Assembly: GCA_910584865.1 (NCBI GenBank)
Contig: CAJUCE010000005.1
Location: forward strand, 25,991-89,990
Direction: 5' to 3'
Source of the DNA: an uncultured Acetatifactor sp.
GTDB lineage: Bacteria > Bacillota > Clostridia > Lachnospirales > Lachnospiraceae
DNA: 64,000 nt
The notes beneath the pieces are model-generated. The model was not told where the DNA came from. It ran no database searches and was given only the letters and a program-made list of their open reading frames with translations. Below, piece after piece: positions 43,472 through 51,780 of the stretch. Numbering within the stretch: the stretch's first letter is position 1; every line of letters starts with the position of its first letter. The translations under genes were made by a program, and so were the position numbers.

Positions 43472-43523
43472 ATAAATTGTGAAATATTAGAAAATTTTCT
43501 TTCGCACCCACAGGAGGTAACCT

Positions 43524-46500
43524 ATGCTGTTCATCCACCTTTTTGCCCTTCTGGGTATCCTGCTTTTCGCATTGAGTTATATGGGAGGACGTCTCAATCT
43601 GCGCATTTCCAAAAGCGGCCTCTTTATTCTGGTTCTGGCGGCATTTTCCCTGCGCCTGCTGGCTGCCGCTCTCTCCAACGGCTTCGGTACCGACACCGCC
43701 TGCTTTACGGCGTGGGCCGACAGAATCTATCAGGTACGGCCGACCGGCTTTTATTCTCCGGATATTTTCACGGATTATCCCCCCGGCTATATGTATGTGC
43801 TCTGGCTGCTGGGCGCTGTCCGGCAATTGTTTCATCTGGAACATGACTCGATCCCTTATCTGATCCTGCTCAAGCTCCCCTCCATCCTCTGCGATATAGC
43901 CTGCGGTCTGCTCATTTACCGCCAAGCTGTGAAAAACCAGACGGAAAACAGTGCGTTTTTCATGTGCCTGGCCTATCTGTTCAATCCTGCCGTCATACTG
44001 AACTCTTCCGTCTGGGGACAGGTAGACTCTATCCTTGCGTTACTTGCGGCCCTCATGTGCCTCTATCTGGTACAGGGCAGAATGTACGCGGCTTACATTG
44101 CCTTCGGCATCGGTATCCTGGTCAAACCCCATATCCTGCTCCTTGCCCCCATCCTCCTGGCCGGCTTCCTGGACCATGTGGTGTTTAAGGACACTGCCGA
44201 AGAAGCGGTAAAAAACGGAGCCGGCACCGCAGTCCTGCGCATGCGCCGGATCGCCCACAGCTGTCTCCAGGGATTGACCGTCCTGTGCGGCGTTGTCATA
44301 TTATGCCTTCCCTTCGGCCTGGAAAATGTCTGGAACCAGTATTTCAGCACCGTTTCCTCCTATCCCTATGCGGCGGTGAATGCCTGCAATTTCTGGGGGC
44401 TCCTGGGTTTAAACTGGGTCAGCCAGGATGAAACATTTCTGGGGATTCCCTTCCGGCTGATGGGATGGGCGGCCATATTCGCCGCTGTGGCCTTTGTGCT
44501 GTACTTAAGCCTGCGCAACCGGAAACGGCGGGAGAAATATCCCTTCCTGGCCGCTTGTATGATCTGTTTTGTCTTTCTGTTCTCCGTGCGGATGCATGAG
44601 CGCTACCTGTACCCGGCCCTGTTGCTTCTGCTGCTGGCCTGTGTACTTCTTCCCTCCCGGCTGCCGGCGCTTTGTTATGCCCTTTTCTCCATCCTGCACT
44701 TTTATAACACGGCGGATGTGCTGTTTTTCTATGATCCCTCCGATTATGACAGACATTCTCCCTTGATTTTGTCCGTATCGGCAGGCATGGTACTGGGCGG
44801 GGTTATGCTGTTTTACACGGCAAAGCTTTTGTATGGAAAAAACGCCGTCTCTCCTTCCCGGATACCGCCGTTGTTTTGGGATTCGGGCGGCAATGCGAAA
44901 AACGAAAAATGGGCTCCCTTGCCCTCCGCACCGAAAAGCCCCCTGAAGAGAAGGGATGTACTGTGCATATGTACAATTACGCTGCTCTACGCCTGCGTGG
45001 CCCTGTATCATCTAGGAGACCATCGCTCTCCTGTCACGTCTTTTGACATGACTGAGGGACAATCCCTGGAATTTGATTTTGCCGGGGAAGCGCCTGTGTC
45101 CCTGTCCTACTTTATCGCTCCCTGGCATGGCAGGAATTTTACCCTGGAAGGGAAGCAAAACGACAATGATCAGTGGACCTCCTTCGGGAAGATCACTTTT
45201 GACGACGTATTCACATGGCAGACAGTAAGTGTAGACACTAAAATGTCTCATCTGCGGCTGACTCTGCAGGAGGAACAGGCTTCCATACTGGAGCTGGTCT
45301 TCCTGGACGGGGAGGGGCATCCCATGGCTCCGGCCTTTTCCTCCTTTTACGGAAACCTCTTCGACGAGGCGGCGCTGTACCCGGAGGCATCCACCTGTCG
45401 AAACAGCATGTACTTTGACGAGATCTATCATGCCCGCACTGCCTACGAATTCCTTCACGGTCTCACTTCCTATGAGAATACCCATCCGCCCATGGGTAAG
45501 ATTTTCATCGCTGCGGGAGTGGCTTTGTTCGGCATGAATCCTTTCGGCTGGCGCATCGCAGGGACCTTTTTCGGAATTCTCATGGTCCCCGCCGTATACC
45601 TGTTCGCCAGACGGCTTACGAAGGACAGCCTGTCCGCCGCCCTGGCCTGCGTATTGTTTGCCTTTGATTTCATGCACTTTACCCAGACCAGGATCGCCAC
45701 CATCGACGTGTACATCACCTTTTTCGTAATTGCGATGTACTATTTCATGTATCGGTACAGCAAAATGAGCTTCTATGACACGGATCTGAAGAAAACGCTG
45801 CTGCCTCTTGGCGCCTGCGGTCTCTGCATGGGCCTGGGAATCGCCTGCAAATGGACCGGGGTATATGCCGGCTTGGGGCTGGCTGTCATTTTCTTCTCTG
45901 TATTGTATAGAAGATATCGGGAATACGACCATGCCAGGAAGACACCCTCCGGCTCCACCAACGGCATTTCCCACAGGCAGATCACGGAGAATTTCCTGCC
46001 CTATACCAGAACCACCATTCTGTTCTGCCTGGTATTCTTCGTATTGCTGCCCGTCCTCATCTATGTGCTCTCCTACCTGCCCTTCAGAGATTATTCCGAC
46101 AGGGGGCTGATCGGGCGGCTGCTCTACAATCAGAATACCATGTTCAGCTATCACAGCAATCTGGAAGACACCCATGCCTTCTCCTCCCCCTGGTATGAAT
46201 GGCCCATCCTGAAAAAGCCCATCTGGTACTATTCCCGGATCATTGACGGGGTAGCGGGCGGCGGCGGACTGCGGGAGGGAATCAGCGCTTTCGGCAATCC
46301 GGCGGTATGGTGGATGGGCATTCCCGCCGCCCTCTACATGGTCTGGCTGTGGATCAGAAAAAGGGACAAAACTGCCGCCTTCCTGATTGTGGGATACCTG
46401 GCTCAATATCTGCCCTGGTTTTTTGTGACCCGCATCACCTTTATTTACCACTATTTTCCCAGTGTGGTCTTTGTGGTTCTGATGATCGTCTACAGCTTCT

Positions 46501-46679
46501 GCCAGTGGAAAGATCGGCTATCCCGGCGCACGCTGCTGACTATGGTTGTTGTATATGCCGGGACGGCAGTGGGCCTGTTTGTTCTCTTTTATCCTGTACT
46601 CTCCGGCGAGCCGGTGGAAGCGGCGTTCGTGGACAAATATCTGCGCTGGTTTAAGACATGGGTTCTGACGGCAAAGTGA
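43524..46679 (+). CDS. Fused double GT-C glycosyltransferase (Alg/PIG-M-like plus PMT/GT39-like)
   Basis: The 1051-aa membrane protein holds two polytopic glycosyltransferase halves. The first (about residues 1-430) has FGTDTACFTAWADRIY and FTDYPPGYMYVLW, typical of lipid-linked mannosyltransferase-like GT-C enzymes. A soluble beta-rich linker (about 490-610) follows. The second half (about 615-1051) has the PMT motif YFDEIYHARTAYEFL, ENTHPPMGK and CKWTGVYAGLGLA. PMT-type enzymes move sugars from a polyprenyl phosphate to protein or glycan on the outer face of the membrane. GGAGG precedes the ATG, and the gene is monocistronic. Confidence 0.82.
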   Translation: MLFIHLFALLGILLFALSYMGGRLNLRISKSGLFILVLAAFSLRLLAAALSNGFGTDTACFTAWADRIYQVRPTGFYSPDIFTDYPPGYMYVLWLLGAVRQLFHLEHDSIPYLILLKLPSILCDIACGLLIYRQAVKNQTENSAFFMCLAYLFNPAVILNSSVWGQVDSILALLAALMCLYLVQGRMYAAYIAFGIGILVKPHILLLAPILLAGFLDHVVFKDTAEEAVKNGAGTAVLRMRRIAHSCLQGLTVLCGVVILCLPFGLENVWNQYFSTVSSYPYAAVNACNFWGLLGLNWVSQDETFLGIPFRLMGWAAIFAAVAFVLYLSLRNRKRREKYPFLAACMICFVFLFSVRMHERYLYPALLLLLLACVLLPSRLPALCYALFSILHFYNTADVLFFYDPSDYDRHSPLILSVSAGMVLGGVMLFYTAKLLYGKNAVSPSRIPPLFWDSGGNAKNEKWAPLPSAPKSPLKRRDVLCICTITLLYACVALYHLGDHRSPVTSFDMTEGQSLEFDFAGEAPVSLSYFIAPWHGRNFTLEGKQNDNDQWTSFGKITFDDVFTWQTVSVDTKMSHLRLTLQEEQASILELVFLDGEGHPMAPAFSSFYGNLFDEAALYPEASTCRNSMYFDEIYHARTAYEFLHGLTSYENTHPPMGKIFIAAGVALFGMNPFGWRIAGTFFGILMVPAVYLFARRLTKDSLSAALACVLFAFDFMHFTQTRIATIDVYITFFVIAMYYFMYRYSKMSFYDTDLKKTLLPLGACGLCMGLGIACKWTGVYAGLGLAVIFFSVLYRRYREYDHARKTPSGSTNGISHRQITENFLPYTRTTILFCLVFFVLLPVLIYVLSYLPFRDYSDRGLIGRLLYNQNTMFSYHSNLEDTHAFSSPWYEWPILKKPIWYYSRIIDGVAGGGGLREGISAFGNPAVWWMGIPAALYMVWLWIRKRDKTAAFLIVGYLAQYLPWFFVTRITFIYHYFPSVVFVVLMIVYSFCQWKDRLSRRTLLTMVVVYAGTAVGLFVLFYPVLSGEPVEAAFVDKYLRWFKTWVLTAK

Positions 46680-46707
46680 AAATAATAATCTGCAAATACA
46701 TTCATGC

Positions 46708-46737
46708 AAAAAGACGCCCCCGGAGGGACGTCTTTTT
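46708..46737. terminator. Bidirectional terminator between the glycosyltransferase gene and htpG
   Basis: AAAAAGACG and CGTCTTTTT enclose a C/G-rich centre. The convergent genes end 28 and 18 bases away. Confidence 0.85.
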
Positions 46738-46754
46738 GTCTCACTGTCTTTACC

Positions 46755-48893
46755 TTATTTCGCCAGCAGCATCATAATCTCGTTGCTTCTTGCGATAAAC
46801 TTTGTCATGGCTTCCGGCGACAGGGGAGCCTGCTGGATCTTCGCCAGGTCGTAGAGCTGTTCGCAGATGGTATCCACGTTCTCCCCTTCCTGATTATCTG
46901 TCACATATTTTACCAGCGGATGGTTCGCATTGAGGATCAGCGTCTCGCCTTCCCCGCCGAAGCCGCCCATGTCCATTCCCGGCATGGAATACATCTTCAT
47001 CATATCCTGCATCCGCCTGGTTTCCTCGGACAAGGTCAGCACGGAGGAAATCTTCTCATCCTTCAGCTTCTCCACCTTCACGGTGAGCTTGTCATTGTTC
47101 AGGACTTTCTTCATGATCTCGCCCAGAGCCTTGGCCTGCTCTTCCAGCTCCTTCTCCGCTTCTTCGTCAGTCTCCGCCTTCAGCGCCCCGGTTACATCCG
47201 CATCGATTCTCTGGAATTTCACACCCTCATTCTTGGACTCCAGCTGCTGGATGAAGGGCTGATCGATATTGTGGGTCAGGATGACGGCATCCATTCCGTT
47301 GTCCTTAAACATCTTGATATACTGGCCCTGCTGCTGTTCGTCGGTAACGTAGTAGATGACCTTCTCCTTCTTCTCCTCCGCAGCGTCCTTTTCTTCCTCC
47401 GTGTCGGTCACCACTTCGGCCTCTACCTTCTCGCCGTTCTCGTCCACGGCACTGGCGCTTTCCTCCTTTTCCACGTCGGCACTGTCAAGAGGCTTGACCT
47501 CCAGGCACTCGGGCAGCGTCATATACTTGCCATCCAGATTCTTGAACAGGATATAATCATTCATCCTCTCGCAGAATTTGTCGTCCTTCAGGCAGCCGAA
47601 CTTGATGAAAGGACTGATGTCATCCCAGTATTTATCATACTCTTCCTTCTCCGTCTTGCACATGCCGGAAAGCTTGTCCGCTACCTTCTTGGAGATATAT
47701 TCGGAAATCTTCTTCACAAAGCCGTCATTCTGCAGGGCGCTTCTGGACACATTCAGAGGCAGATCCGGACAGTCAATCACACCTTTCAGCAGCATCAAAA
47801 ACTCCGGAATGACCTCCTTGATGTTATCTGCAATGAAGACTTGATTGTTGTACAGCTTGATAGTTCCCTCAATGGATTCGTACTCCATATTGATTTTCGG
47901 GAAGTACAGAATTCCCTTCAGGTTAAAAGGATAATCCATGTTCAGATGAATCCAGAACAAAGGCTCCTTGTAGTCATGGAATACCTTGCGGTAAAATTCC
48001 AGGTATTCCTCCTTGGTGCAGTCGTTGGTATGCTTCGTCCACAGAGGGGTGGTCTCGTTGAGAAGCTCAGGGCGCTTTTTGATCTTGAGCTTCACAGGTT
48101 CCGGCTCTTTCTCTTCCTTTTCTTCCCCTTCGCCTTCTTCCTCTGCGGCATCTTTCTTCTCTTCTTCCGCGGAGGCCTCTTTTTTCTCCGGCTGGATAAC
48201 TTCGATTACCTCGTCATCCTCCAGCTTCTCATCCTCCTTGATGATCTGTGTCTCCTTTGTATCCGCCTTGGAGAGATAGATTTCCGTGGGCATGAAGGAG
48301 CAGTACTTTTTCACCACCTCGCGGGCCTTGTATTCATTGCAGAATTCCAGACAGTCCTCATTGAGGAACAGGGTGATGGTGGTTCCTACCTCGCTACGGT
48401 CACCTTCCGCCATGGAATATTCCGTACCGCCGTCGCACTCCCAATGAACGGGCTTTGCACCCTCCTTATAGGAAAGGGTATCGATATGCACTTCGTCTGC
48501 CACCATGAAAGCGGAATAGAATCCCAGACCGAAATGGCCGATGATCTGATCCGCATTGCTCTTGTCCTTATATTTCTCAATAAAATCAGCGGCACCGGAG
48601 AACGCGATCTGGTTGATATACTCCTCTACCTCGTCCGCAGTCATTCCCAGTCCGTTATCGCTGAAGGTCAGCGTCTTCTTCTCCGGATTCACTACAACGT
48701 CGATACGTGCCTTAAAGCCTTCCGGCAAGGTATACTCGCCTATCATATCCAGCTTCTTCAGCTTCGTCACGGCGTCACAGCCGTTGGAGATCAGCTCCCT
48801 GTAGAAAATATCGTGGTCAGAATACAGCCACTTCTTGATAATCGGAAAAATGTTTTCACTGTTAATCGATAAGTTACCACTTTTTGCTGCCAT
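46755..48893 (-). CDS. htpG: Hsp90-family chaperone HtpG with enlarged acidic linkers
   Basis: ATP-dependent chaperone. The 712-aa product has the GHKL ATPase signatures RELISNGCDA (about residue 34), DNGLGMT, IGHFGLGFYSAFMVAD, then a middle and a C-terminal domain. Usual bacterial HtpG is about 630 residues. The extra length is a charged linker after the ATPase domain (about 205-260, Lys/Glu-rich, like the eukaryotic Hsp90 linker) and a second acidic stretch in the middle domain (about 475-520). A perfect CIRCE operator sits upstream, so HrcA control and heat induction are expected. Confidence 0.95.
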   Translation of the reverse strand: MAAKSGNLSINSENIFPIIKKWLYSDHDIFYRELISNGCDAVTKLKKLDMIGEYTLPEGFKARIDVVVNPEKKTLTFSDNGLGMTADEVEEYINQIAFSGAADFIEKYKDKSNADQIIGHFGLGFYSAFMVADEVHIDTLSYKEGAKPVHWECDGGTEYSMAEGDRSEVGTTITLFLNEDCLEFCNEYKAREVVKKYCSFMPTEIYLSKADTKETQIIKEDEKLEDDEVIEVIQPEKKEASAEEEKKDAAEEEGEGEEKEEKEPEPVKLKIKKRPELLNETTPLWTKHTNDCTKEEYLEFYRKVFHDYKEPLFWIHLNMDYPFNLKGILYFPKINMEYESIEGTIKLYNNQVFIADNIKEVIPEFLMLLKGVIDCPDLPLNVSRSALQNDGFVKKISEYISKKVADKLSGMCKTEKEEYDKYWDDISPFIKFGCLKDDKFCERMNDYILFKNLDGKYMTLPECLEVKPLDSADVEKEESASAVDENGEKVEAEVVTDTEEEKDAAEEKKEKVIYYVTDEQQQGQYIKMFKDNGMDAVILTHNIDQPFIQQLESKNEGVKFQRIDADVTGALKAETDEEAEKELEEQAKALGEIMKKVLNNDKLTVKVEKLKDEKISSVLTLSEETRRMQDMMKMYSMPGMDMGGFGGEGETLILNANHPLVKYVTDNQEGENVDTICEQLYDLAKIQQAPLSPEAMTKFIARSNEIMMLLAK

Positions 48894-48946
48894 CTTACTT
48901 TCATTCCTTTCTATATTTATGATAGATCATGAACACCTTGAAACAT

Positions 48947-48975
48947 AGTTTATGACGCCCTTTCACAAAAGTCAA
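48947..48975 (-). promoter_or_regulatory. Predicted sigma-A promoter of htpG
   Basis: TTGACT, 17 bases, TAAACT on the minus strand, directly downstream of the CIRCE operator. Confidence 0.7.
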
Positions 48976-48982
48976 GAAGAAA

Positions 48983-49009
48983 TTAGCACTCATTTTAGAT
49001 GAGTGCTAA
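48983..49009. promoter_or_regulatory. CIRCE operator (HrcA binding site)
   Basis: TTAGCACTC, nine bases, GAGTGCTAA is an exact match to the CIRCE inverted repeat bound by the heat-shock repressor HrcA. CIRCE usually controls groESL and dnaK. Control of htpG is less common. Confidence 0.95.
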
Positions 49010-49020
49010 TAATTATAAGA

Positions 49021-49047
49021 AAAAGCCCGCAAAATGGGGCTTTTCCA
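49021..49047 (-). terminator. Terminator of the foldase operon
   Basis: On the minus strand GGAAAAGCCCC, ATTTT, GCGGGCTTTTTC forms a stem with a T-run, 17 bases past the foldase stop. Confidence 0.8.
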
Positions 49048-49063
49048 GATTTCTAAAATTTTT

Positions 49064-50158
49064 CTAAACCGTTTTATCCGGGAAATATTTCGCATAAATA
49101 TCAAAAAAGTCTGCCGTGGTCACTTCCTCGTCATGAAGCAGCTTGATACTGTCCCACAACTCTGTATTCAGCTGGCGCGCCAGGGTCACCACAAAAGCGT
49201 CATACTCCTGTCCGAATACCTCTCTGCGCCGCTCCTCCACAATGGTCAGCTTATTCATGTCCGTCTGTTCCCGGTCAAAGGTGCTGATACATTTAATGAT
49301 ATGATAGCCGGCTTTTGTCTCGATCACCTGACTGACCTCATCCGTCTCCAGAGAAAAAGCCGCCTCCTCGAAGACGGGATCCATCTCCCCCTTGCCGAAG
49401 GAATAGGTAATCACAGAATCCTCACTGTAGCGGGAAGCCAGATCCAGGAAATCTTCCCCGTCTTCCACTGCCATCCGGCGTATTTCAAGCGCCTTCTCAT
49501 ACGCCGCACGCTTCTGCTCCTCCGACTCCGCCTGTCCGTCCTCAGCAGGGATTCGGAGGAGAATATGCTGCACCGTGATGGTCCTTGCCTCGTCGTCACT
49601 GATCTCCGGATTCACATCCTGAATGATATAATGGTATACTTTATCCGCCAGAGCGTACTCTTTGTAAAGCTGTTCTATAGTTGAGAGTTTTACTCCCATC
49701 AGCTCTTTTTCCCGCTCTGTAAGGGAATCAAAATATTCTTCCGCGGCCTGCTTCACACGTTTATTTTCTCCGTCCTCCAGGGCTACGCCCCGATCCTGGG
49801 CCAGCAGATACATGGTCTTGATCTGGGCCATCTTGGCCAGAACGGTATCTTTTACATTTTCCTCCAGCGTGACTCCGTCCCTGGAGACATTCCACACTTC
49901 GGAACCATAGACATTCTCGTACTGGTTCTGCGTATTGGTCAGATATACCACCATCTCCGGCTCCGTACAGATGCTTCCGCCGATACGGAACACCTCGTCC
50001 TTACCCAGCCCTGTGGTAAAAATCACTTTGGCACCGCCGTCCTCATCTCCGCAGGCCGTAAGCACTGATAAAAGGAAAAAAACACAGCCCAACAGCAGCT
50101 CCGGACAGGAAAACCTCCCCTTTTTCCGGGGCCTCCCGATCTTTTCTCTTCTCTCCAT
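49064..50158 (-). CDS. PrsA-like parvulin peptidyl-prolyl isomerase lipoprotein
   Basis: Membrane-anchored foldase acting on secreted proteins outside the cell. The 364-aa product has a long basic start, a hydrophobic segment and lipobox LTAC (Cys near residue 36). A SurA-like N-terminal helical part follows, then a parvulin domain (about residues 195-300) with VQHILLRIPAED, ASRYSEDS, FGKGEMDPVFEEAAF and KAGYHIIKCIS. It lies 10 bases after ilvE and closes the transcript before a terminator. Confidence 0.85.
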   Translation of the reverse strand: MERREKIGRPRKKGRFSCPELLLGCVFFLLSVLTACGDEDGGAKVIFTTGLGKDEVFRIGGSICTEPEMVVYLTNTQNQYENVYGSEVWNVSRDGVTLEENVKDTVLAKMAQIKTMYLLAQDRGVALEDGENKRVKQAAEEYFDSLTEREKELMGVKLSTIEQLYKEYALADKVYHYIIQDVNPEISDDEARTITVQHILLRIPAEDGQAESEEQKRAAYEKALEIRRMAVEDGEDFLDLASRYSEDSVITYSFGKGEMDPVFEEAAFSLETDEVSQVIETKAGYHIIKCISTFDREQTDMNKLTIVEERRREVFGQEYDAFVVTLARQLNTELWDSIKLLHDEEVTTADFFDIYAKYFPDKTV

Positions 50159-50168
50159 TGTTCGGTCT

Positions 50169-51194
50169 TTACTCTATTACATGAATCCAGCCTTCCGGAG
50201 CCTGGATCCTGCCCATCTGAATTCCTGTAAGCGTATCATAAAGCTTCTTCGTAACAGGTCCCATCTCGGTCATGCCGCTGGGAAGGCAGATTTCCTTTCC
50301 ATGATCTACGATTTTCCCCACGGGGGAGATCACCGCCGCCGTACCGCAGAGACCACACTCGGCAAAATCCTTCACTTCTTCCAGGTAGACTTCCCGCTCC
50401 TCCACTTCCAGCCCCAGATACTCCTTCGCCACATGGACCAGGGAACGGCGGGTAATGGACGGAAGAATGCTGTCCGACTTTGGGGTAACCACCTTGCCGT
50501 CCCTCGTCACAAAGAGAAAATTGGCTCCGCCGGTTTCCTCCACCTTGGTACGTGTGCCGGGATCAAGATACATATTCTCATCAAACCCGTTGGCATGGGC
50601 CGTCACGATGGCATGCAGGCTCATGGCATAGTTCAGACCTGCCTTGATATTGCCGGTTCCGCGAGGCGCCGCACGGTCAAAATCGCTGACACAGATGGTC
50701 AAAGGCTTTACACCGCCTTTGAAATAAGGTCCCACGGGAGTACAGAAGATACGGAACTGATACACATCCGCAGGCTTTACGCCGATGACGGAATTCATGC
50801 CGAACATATAAGGGCGGATATACAGCGTCGCCCCGCTTCCATAGGGAGGCACATACGCCGCATTGGCGGCCACAGCCTTCGTCACTGCATCCACGAAATG
50901 CTCTTTCGGGAACACAGGCATCTCAAGGCGTCTGGCGGAATCCTCCATCCGCTCCCCGTTCAAATCGGGACGGAATGCCACGATATGCCCGTCCTCGGTA
51001 GTATACGCCTTCAGTCCCTCAAAGATCGTCTGGGCATACTGCAGCACGCCCGCACACTCATTCAATACAATATTGGCATCTTCGATAAGGGTTCCCTCGT
51101 CCCAACTGCCGTCTTTAAAATAGGAGACATATCTTTTCTCCGTCTGAATATATCCAAAATTAAGATTGCTCCAATCAATGTTTTTCTTTTCCAC
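50169..51194 (-). CDS. ilvE: Branched-chain amino acid aminotransferase
   Basis: PLP enzyme interconverting Leu, Ile and Val with their 2-oxo acids, using glutamate. The 341-aa protein is fold-type IV, eukaryotic/Bacillus-like length. GNIKAGLNYAMSLHA (about residues 191-205) holds the PLP lysine, and EETGGANFLFV and SDSILPSITRRS follow. The start is GTG at 51194, with AAGG eight bases upstream. It follows dfrA by 64 bases with no T-box-like leader seen. Confidence 0.94.
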   Translation of the reverse strand: MEKKNIDWSNLNFGYIQTEKRYVSYFKDGSWDEGTLIEDANIVLNECAGVLQYAQTIFEGLKAYTTEDGHIVAFRPDLNGERMEDSARRLEMPVFPKEHFVDAVTKAVAANAAYVPPYGSGATLYIRPYMFGMNSVIGVKPADVYQFRIFCTPVGPYFKGGVKPLTICVSDFDRAAPRGTGNIKAGLNYAMSLHAIVTAHANGFDENMYLDPGTRTKVEETGGANFLFVTRDGKVVTPKSDSILPSITRRSLVHVAKEYLGLEVEEREVYLEEVKDFAECGLCGTAAVISPVGKIVDHGKEICLPSGMTEMGPVTKKLYDTLTGIQMGRIQAPEGWIHVIE

Positions 51195-51258
51195 TGCCGC
51201 TACCTTCTTTCCGTGTATGCTTTTTTCTTAACAATTATTATCCTTTTTACCGCAAAAG

Positions 51259-51762
51259 TCAATAGAAATTGTCCAAAACTCTCTCATATTTACAGAAGGT
51301 ATAGGCAATGTCGAAATAGGTCTGCTCATCGCTGTCCGCCGTCATGCACCAGGCCGGATCCCGGTCCAGGTCCGGCAAGTATGCGTCTGCCTCATACTGC
51401 CTGTCGATCCGGGTGATATGAGCCGTATCGCACCAGGGCAGCAGCTGGCGGTAAACGCTCTCCCCGCCGATGCAGTAGACATCCTGAGAGGGATAAGGTT
51501 CCAGGGTTTGTTTTAATTCCTCCAGAGAATGCACCACCCGGGCATCTTTCACATGAAAGGCGGGATCTCGCGAAAGAATGATGTTGATCCTGCCTTTCAG
51601 AGGCATACCCTGGGGAAAGGTCTGCAAGGTTTTCCGCCCGCAGACCACTACCTTTCCGGTGGTCTCCTCCCGGAAAAATTTATGGTCATTGGGAATGGTG
51701 ACCAGCAGTCTTCCCTTCCGGCCAATCGCCCAGTTCCTGTCTACTGCCGCAATGATGTTCAT
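51259..51762 (-). CDS. dfrA: Dihydrofolate reductase
   Basis: It reduces dihydrofolate to tetrahydrofolate with NADPH. The 167-aa protein has IIAAVDRNWAIGRKGRLL at the start, PNDHKFFREET with the active-site Asp, VVCGRKTLQTFP, RINIILSRDP and YCIGGESVYRQLLP. Length is normal. AAGGAG precedes the ATG. It is 18 bases after the beta-CASP gene, so it is cotranscribed. thyA is not in the window. Confidence 0.95.
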   Translation of the reverse strand: MNIIAAVDRNWAIGRKGRLLVTIPNDHKFFREETTGKVVVCGRKTLQTFPQGMPLKGRINIILSRDPAFHVKDARVVHSLEELKQTLEPYPSQDVYCIGGESVYRQLLPWCDTAHITRIDRQYEADAYLPDLDRDPAWCMTADSDEQTYFDIAYTFCKYERVLDNFY

Positions 51763-51780
51763 ATTGATTGTCTCCTTTTC

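Noticed and set aside
45012..46451. 479-codon minus-strand frame
   Set aside because: Antisense of the PMT half of the glycosyltransferase; Gly/His/Gln-rich, no family features.
46704..48872. 722-codon plus-strand frame
   Set aside because: Complete antisense shadow of htpG, whose motifs are unmistakable.
51195..51258. T-box or other riboswitch before ilvE
   Set aside because: The spacer is only 64 bases and has no T-box sequence or terminator.
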